Source: Lycium barbarum (Eukaryota; Streptophyta; Magnoliopsida; Solanales; Solanaceae). From it: a DNA stretch of 64,000 nucleotides. Positions 58,719-64,000 of the stretch are shown piece by piece (the stretch's first letter is position 1; the number at the start of each line of letters is the position of its first letter). The notes below the pieces were generated by a model. That model did not search any database. It was given only the letters and a program-made list of their open reading frames with translations, and was not told the DNA's origin. The stretch is taken from NCBI RefSeq assembly GCF_019175385.1, contig NC_083344.1, positions 59,768,782 through 59,832,781 of the forward strand. Reading direction: 5' to 3'. The position numbers were made by a program, and so were the translations under genes.

Positions 58719-60040
58719 TGTTATAGCCCGTATTTCGTACGTTTGGATATTTTAAGGTCGTCGTGGAGAGTTAAGGGCGAGACCATTTTCAAAACTTATT
58801 TTTGTATACAAGTTGGTTATGAATATTATTGGACGGAAATATTGAGAAAGGTTAAGGGCAAAAAGGAGAAATTGCAAATGGTAAATGGTAATATTGAGGA
58901 AAGTCGAGGGGCTTAAGTGTATAAACATAGGTAAATGGTGGACAAAATAAAAATAAGACATATGGATAAAGCTTATGAGATAAGCTAAGTGGTCATCCTT
59001 TTATTTAAGAAAATTTCAAGAAAATGGAGGAAAAATCTAGGCAAAGAAAGAAAGGGAGGCATGTGGTTATTTCATATTAAGTGGCGGCTAATTGTAAATA
59101 ATAAAAACACATGGGGCCAAAGCTTTCATAAGAAGACAATTAGTCTTCTTTGACCAATATGGGAAAAATTCAAGAAAAAAGGAAGAAATTCCTAGAGAAT
59201 TCTAGAGAAAGAGGGCATGTGCCCCTCACATGATATATATATATATATATGATTATTGGTCATATTCTTACAAGAAAAGAAGACTTGAAAAAAAAAAGGA
59301 GAGAAGAGAGGGGTTCGGCCAAACATGGCTACAAGGAGAGGTGATCAAAAAATTATTTTCTTCCACTTTTCCTACCTAATGGAAGGTCCCCTACAACATG
59401 GAGTAAGTGTTGAAGCAAGTAGAAGCCTTTCTGGTGTCATGTACCAACCCTACACCAAGAGGGAAGTTGAAGAAAAAGGTAAAGTTTCATCTCTTTTGTG
59501 TGTTGTGGATGGTACATATATGTTGTAGGTTGAAGAAATGAATGAACTACGTGAAAATATGTGAGTTGTATGTTGTCCGAAAATATGTGTGGTATTGGAT
59601 TGATCTTATGTAGTGTGTTTCTTGTTGTTGTAATGTATAGAAAAAAAGATGGAAAATTCATGGAAATATGTATGTAGTGTTGTGGCCGGAAATGGTGATG
59701 TTTTTGTAAGTTATGATGAATTGATTTCATTTGATATTCTAGTTAATGTCGTTGTGAATTCCATGAAGTGAAATGAGAATTTAATGGCTAGAAGTGAAGT
59801 TGTGATTGTTTGTGCATTATGGAAAGAGTTAGTGTGACATTGGTATGGTTTCTTATGGGTGATAATGTGTAGGATATAAATATAATGCATGAACTTGAAA
59901 GTGGGACATTTGTTGGAAGGTTGTAAGTTGGGTTGTGGTGGTTAAATTGAAAGAAGGAATTAAGTTGTTATTGTTTTTGTTAAATTTGGAAAGTGTTGGA
60001 CGAAGTAGTATGTTGATTGAGTCGTTTTGAAAGTCATGTG

Positions 60041-60098
60041 AATTGAATTGAAATGAATTGAGTTGAATTGAATTAAATTGAATTGAGTAGAATTGAAT
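60041..60098. repeat. Degenerate (AATTG)n tract in the solo LTR
   Basis: About eleven pentamers of AATTG type with single changes. Confidence 0.8.
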
Positions 60099-61619
60099 GT
60101 TGAAGTGTGGCTAGAATAATTGCTAGTATTGTTGATGGTTTGGCCGAGTTGAATTCTCGGGTTTGTTGTTGTTGGTTTGGGCCGAGCCGTATTCTCGGGG
60201 ATGGCGCATTTACAGGGGAAATGCTGCCAAAATTTTTGTAGACAAATGTTTATTCAAGATTGAATTCCTAAAAGCTCTAATCAATATTTGGTAAACATGA
60301 CCAAATTGTAGATTTTGGCGAATTTGCAACTTGAATTTGGAGAAGCAAAAGGGAGCGGAAAAGGTATGTAAGGCTTCTCCCTTCTTTCTATGGCATGTCT
60401 TAGATGTAATATGTTGGCTAAGAACCTCGGGGACCCTTCTACCCTCCAGAATCCGCATCTAAAGTTTCCCCTTTTTCTTTTAGTAGAATTGAATTAATAA
60501 TAATATAAAATGTTGGAAAAACTTCCTAAACCTCTAGAACTTGCATTAATAGGTCCCGACTACCTTAAAACCCTCGCAAGTGATGCCATGAAATGTAATG
60601 TACATATATTTGGTACGCCGCCTCATTTGACCCGAGGTGGGCCCATTGTTCCCGGATTGTCCTTATTGTTCCGCTTAACTTACCTTGAAGTTAAATCCAA
60701 AGGAAACCTTTGATCCTTATTCCGTTATCAAATGACAAGTACTATCTATACCTATTCTAACGAGAATACTTCTATGACGATAATGATAACGATGAGGTTA
60801 GAAAAGAGAATATGCCTATGATAAGTACGATAAGAATGATTCCATGACTAAGAGTCTTGAGCTAAGAATCCTATGTGAATATGAAAGTGTTATACTAGCT
60901 CTTGAACATCAATTCTATTCCTTAGCTATGACACTAGTTTCTAAAAAACTTCAAAGCATATGCGTTGGCGGTTATAATGTCCATGATTGCATTCTGTGCT
61001 CTCTCTTAAGGCTATTTTCCATTGGTAGTCTCGCCTTAAAATACTCGTTCCTTCAAGGTGAGACAAAGTGACCATTATTATTCCATAATGTAATTGGAGG
61101 TCACCGACCTTACGTCACTCCGATGGACACATGACTTTCTTTGGGCTCTCATGCATGCCAATTGTATGACATATGTATATGAATGTGAATATGTATATGT
61201 ATATGTATATGGGGAAAAGGGGAAGGGCCACTATTATATCACCACCTGATTCAGCTGGATTTCGTCCCGGACGCGGGATGCCCGGACGCGGGATTATGGG
61301 AGAGCCGGATACGGCATCTGTATATGCGATATATATATAATATGTTGGGACACTGTAGGGGAGGGGGGTGGGAGAGCCGATGTACTCGGCGCCTGTAAAT
61401 GTAAATAAAGGACACAGTTTTCTGAAACGTGCTGTTTTCTGTACATGTAAATAAGAAGTACTGTTTTTCTGAAAAAGGGACTAAGCATGCATGGCATCTG
61501 CCTGAAAGGCATTCATATGTACAGGTTACTTCTGTCCCAAGATAAGCTCCATATGTCTATTCTGTTATTATTCATACTGTATATTCCTTTATTATGTTAC
61601 TATTCATGCCTTACATACT

Positions 61620-61675
61620 CAGTACATTACTCGTACTGACCCCTCTTCTTCGGGGGCTGCGTTCATGTCGCGCAG
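61620..61675 (+). other. Conserved LTR hairpin module, first three stems (solo LTR in G)
   Basis: CAGTAC/GTACTG 61620-61638, CCCC/GGGG 61640-61655 and CTGCG/CGCAG 61657-61675, directly followed by GTAC. Downstream stems are diverged. Confidence 0.6.
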
Positions 61676-62052
61676 GTACACCAGATGAGCCACATCTAAC
61701 ATAGAAGATGTTCCAGCGGAGTTGGCAGGCCCCACTTGTTCTGGTGTGCTGCCGAGTCAGAGTATCTGAGCCATGATGTCTGGTTGATGTTAGAGGCTTT
61801 GCAGACAGAGTCATGAGTATAGAGTGTCCGCTTGGTAGACGACTTCACCAGTCAAAATGTTATTACGTTTCATGTCGCGGGCCCCATATGCTAATAGTCA
61901 TTACTTATGAAAAAACAAATTGGAGAGCTTACTATGTATTTATTTCTTAATTGATACAAGAGTTTATCTATGTAATAAGAGTCAGCGGGTTCGCTCGGCT
62001 CCAGATATGGGGTCGGGTGCCCATCACACCCTAGTAAAGTCGGGGTGTGACA

Positions 62053-62309
62053 GATTCTATCACAATGCATCACCTAATCATGAAATGTATCGGGGTCACT
62101 ACCTCCTTTGAAGGTTGGGTAAGTAACCATGATGTAATTGAGACTCGTGTCTCCCCACTACCTCTTTCAATTGCTTCCTCCCTACTTCCCAAGTTTTCCA
62201 TTCGACCATCCATACTCCCTACCTTGTCGTTCAAGGCTTGCAAGGCCCTCATTACATCAACTAGTGTGAGTTCCCCGGTGGGAACTTGTGTTTCATCCTC
62301 CGTAGCCAT
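62053..62309 (-). pseudogene. gag: gag N-terminal part of element G
   Basis: Start ATG at 62309 (Met-Ala-Thr-Glu-Asp). VDVMRALQALNDKVGSMDGR suggests a short helical segment, then SREEAIERGSGE and THFM-type end running into the solo LTR at 62052. The gag frame resumes on the other side of the LTR at 58718 with SEVKK-containing sequence; one GATTC is the duplication. Confidence 0.8.
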
Positions 62310-63817
62310 GGAACCTATTCAAGACACTCAACAAAATGAGCAAACACGTTTGATTAGTAAAATCAACTCACAATCGCTCAAGTATGCGCACCTTTAATTG
62401 CCTCACAAATTGCTTCCGCAAAAGATTGTGTGTTTGTTAATGTCGACTAGTCAGAAGGGTTCAAATTCTACTCTTGGTCGGAATAGATTCTTGTTAGACT
62501 GAGAAAGACGGACGACTCAATTCAATCTAACGGACTTGAACAAAGAAATTAACAAAGAAGCAAAATGAAGAAAAGCACGAAAGAATTGGCACGAAAGAAA
62601 TGCGGACACAAGAACTAGCAAAGACAATTAGGAACAACTACTAAATGGTTACTAGTTGAGGGACACGAGAAAATGGAATGCTAATATCGGAAAATAAATA
62701 AAATTTCGGGCCTGGGTAGGTGATAATGTGAAAACGCGGTCTTGAAGCCCCAATTGATCCAAGGTATCAATTTGAAGTAACGAAAATTTAAAAATTTCTA
62801 TACTTTTTTTTTGTTCCTTACCTAAGAAATAAGGAGACAAACAACGAACCAAGGATCAAGGGAAATTTTTAGAAAAGAAGTGAAGGAATTGAATTAAATT
62901 TACCTTTTCGTTGTTGGAATTTACGGTTGAACTGGAATAGTTATACGGTCCGTAGTTTATTGACGGGCCGTAGATGTAGTCTGTAAATGGGGAACAAAAT
63001 CTGCGAATTTGGACTTCAGATTTACGATAGGGACTTCTTTAATTTTACGGTCCGTATATGGTCAGCGTAAATCAGCAACAGTAGCGTAGCAAATTTCACT
63101 CCAACCTACGGTTGGGAACTACTCTCAAATCTACGGACCGTATTTTATTTATGGTCCGTATATAGCAACCGTAGATCTCCAACAGTGTTCAACTTTTCCA
63201 AGCTTCAATTTGACGAATTGGATTTACGGTCTGTACTTCTTTTACAATCCGTAAATTGGACCGTATCTTTGCTTCAGTAACGACGTATAGCACGTGATTT
63301 CTTTGATCTTGGGCTGGATTTGTTGACTTTTTTTGACACAATGGACCCACTCAACCTGGGACCATTCCATTTGGGGCTAAAAAAACACTTTTCCAAAACT
63401 TGGGTATAAACTTTTCGACTTGAATCTATGAAGATATCTCAAGAACACATGAACATTCAAATTTCTAGCTACGTTCAGATTAACTCATTTTACCCCCAAA
63501 TTTCGGATTTAGGCTCCCTTAACCTAGTAGAACAAAGCCCAATGGTTATCAACTCCCAATTTCGTCACAAATCAAAACCCACCAAGTTTGTTCTTCAACC
63601 TTTTCAAAAGCTTCAACCCAACAAAGGTAGATTCTTCAATATTGACCCGAATGACACGAAACTTGAAGATTTGAAACCCTAATGTACTAAGGAACAAGAA
63701 TCTAATAACAAAACAACAAAACAAACACAAAACTTTTGTGGTTTTGGTGTAAAATTTCCAGATTTTTTTTTCAGCAACAAATGCTAGGCTAGTTTTGATG
63801 GAACAAATCTAATCCAA
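62310..63817 (-). other. Leader of element G
   Basis: About 1.5 kb, mostly non-coding. A palindrome array occupies 62944-63270. The frame at 63428-63682 on the + strand has no recognisable motif, lies antisense to the element, and is not called. Confidence 0.7.
62944..63270. repeat. Array of TACGGnCCGTA palindromes in the element G leader
   Basis: Clear copies at 62944-62954, 63046-63056 and 63132-63142, with decayed ones near 62963, 63151, 63214 and 63255. Same core as in the LTRs of element A, although the surrounding element is of a different lineage. Confidence 0.72.
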
Positions 63818-63829
63818 GCTCTGATACCA
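63818..63829 (-). other. Primer-binding site of element G
   Basis: The - strand reads TGGTATCAGAGC, one base after the LTR end. Confidence 0.93.
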
Positions 63830-63830
63830 A

Positions 63831-64000
63831 TGGATGCAAGAACAGATACGCGTAAACAAGAAATAAAGAAGATAAACAAAAGGAAAAGAAAAGATAGATA
63901 ATTTGACACAACATAAGATTCAATTAGCAACGAAAGTTATATAAAACTAAGATCTCTAAATTATCATCAAAAGAAACACCAAATTCTTAGGAAGACCAAG
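63831..64000 (-). repeat. 5' LTR of element G, terminal 170 bases
   Basis: On the - strand it ends CTTGCATCCA just before the primer site, complementary to the TGATGCAAG start of the F LTR. It continues past the window end. Confidence 0.78.

Larger units (their letters stand above)
58719..62052 (+). mobile_element. Solo LTR in the gag of element G
   Basis: 3334 bases, starting TGTTATAGCCCGT and ending GGGGTGTGACA, flanked by GATTC at 58714-58718 and 62053-62057. No primer site or purine tract at its edges. Closest mid-LTR match in the window is LTR E. Motifs: AAGGTATGT 60361-60369, a (TA)n run near 59229-59252, an AATTG-type tract 60041-60098, and the hairpin module from 61620. Confidence 0.95.
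57949..64000 (-). mobile_element. Element G, gag-bearing relative of F
   Basis: On the - strand: LTR end (63831 onward, cut by the window end), primer site, about 1.5 kb of leader with palindromes, and gag split by a solo LTR and ended by element H. Nothing beyond the gag knuckle is visible, so whether it had pol is unknown. Confidence 0.78.

Overview
This is plant nuclear repeat DNA: 64 kb of nested, decayed LTR retrotransposons with no recognisable host gene. The primer-binding sites (TGGTATCAGAGC, matching the 3' end of plant initiator tRNA-Met), the chromodomain-ending gag-pol genes and the 2-3.4 kb LTRs point to plant Ty3/gypsy chromoviruses. By family resemblance the host looks like a dicot, probably a Solanaceae or related asterid, but nothing here proves the species. 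All coding remnants carry stops or frameshifts. By eye the two LTRs of the first element differ at about two dozen places over 1.2 kb (roughly 2%).

Left half (1-33822). Seven insertions are nested, and the right-hand end of each lies in order in the window. Element A (Tekay/Del-like, +, 1-11971; its 3' LTR is split by an antisense solo LTR of its own family) sits in the leader of element B (-). B sits in the 3' LTR of element C (-, 15868-24240). C sits in an LTR D (+, to 26889), D in an LTR E (+, to 28232), E in the gag of element F (+, to 31916), and F in the gag of a Tekay-like element I (+, 31917-33822). The left-hand partners lie before base 1.

Right half (33823-64000). Element I is cut by element J (-), whose 3' LTR is split by a solo LTR with target duplication AAATT. 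J's integrase is cut by an LTR K (+), and K near its end by an LTR L (+). L and the stretch 50958-52298 appear to be two halves of one LTR (element P), split by element N (+, 43758-50957). P's leader is fused at about 52643 to a 3'-truncated CRM-like element H (-, 52644-57948). H lies in the gag of element G (-, 57949-64000), which also carries a solo LTR (58719-62052, target duplication GATTC).

Points that go beyond routine repeat annotation: (1) a set of short RNA hairpins in the downstream half of about a dozen otherwise diverged LTRs, with paired changes in at least one stem; (2) arrays of the palindrome TACGGnCCGTA in two or three unrelated element types; (3) element F, where gag-protease is followed in the same frame by a long acidic Asp/Ser-rich region in place of reverse transcriptase and integrase; (4) elements with a shared non-coding leader joined directly to pol without gag, under different LTRs; (5) premature stops that mostly look like C-to-T changes at CAG, CAA and CGA codons.
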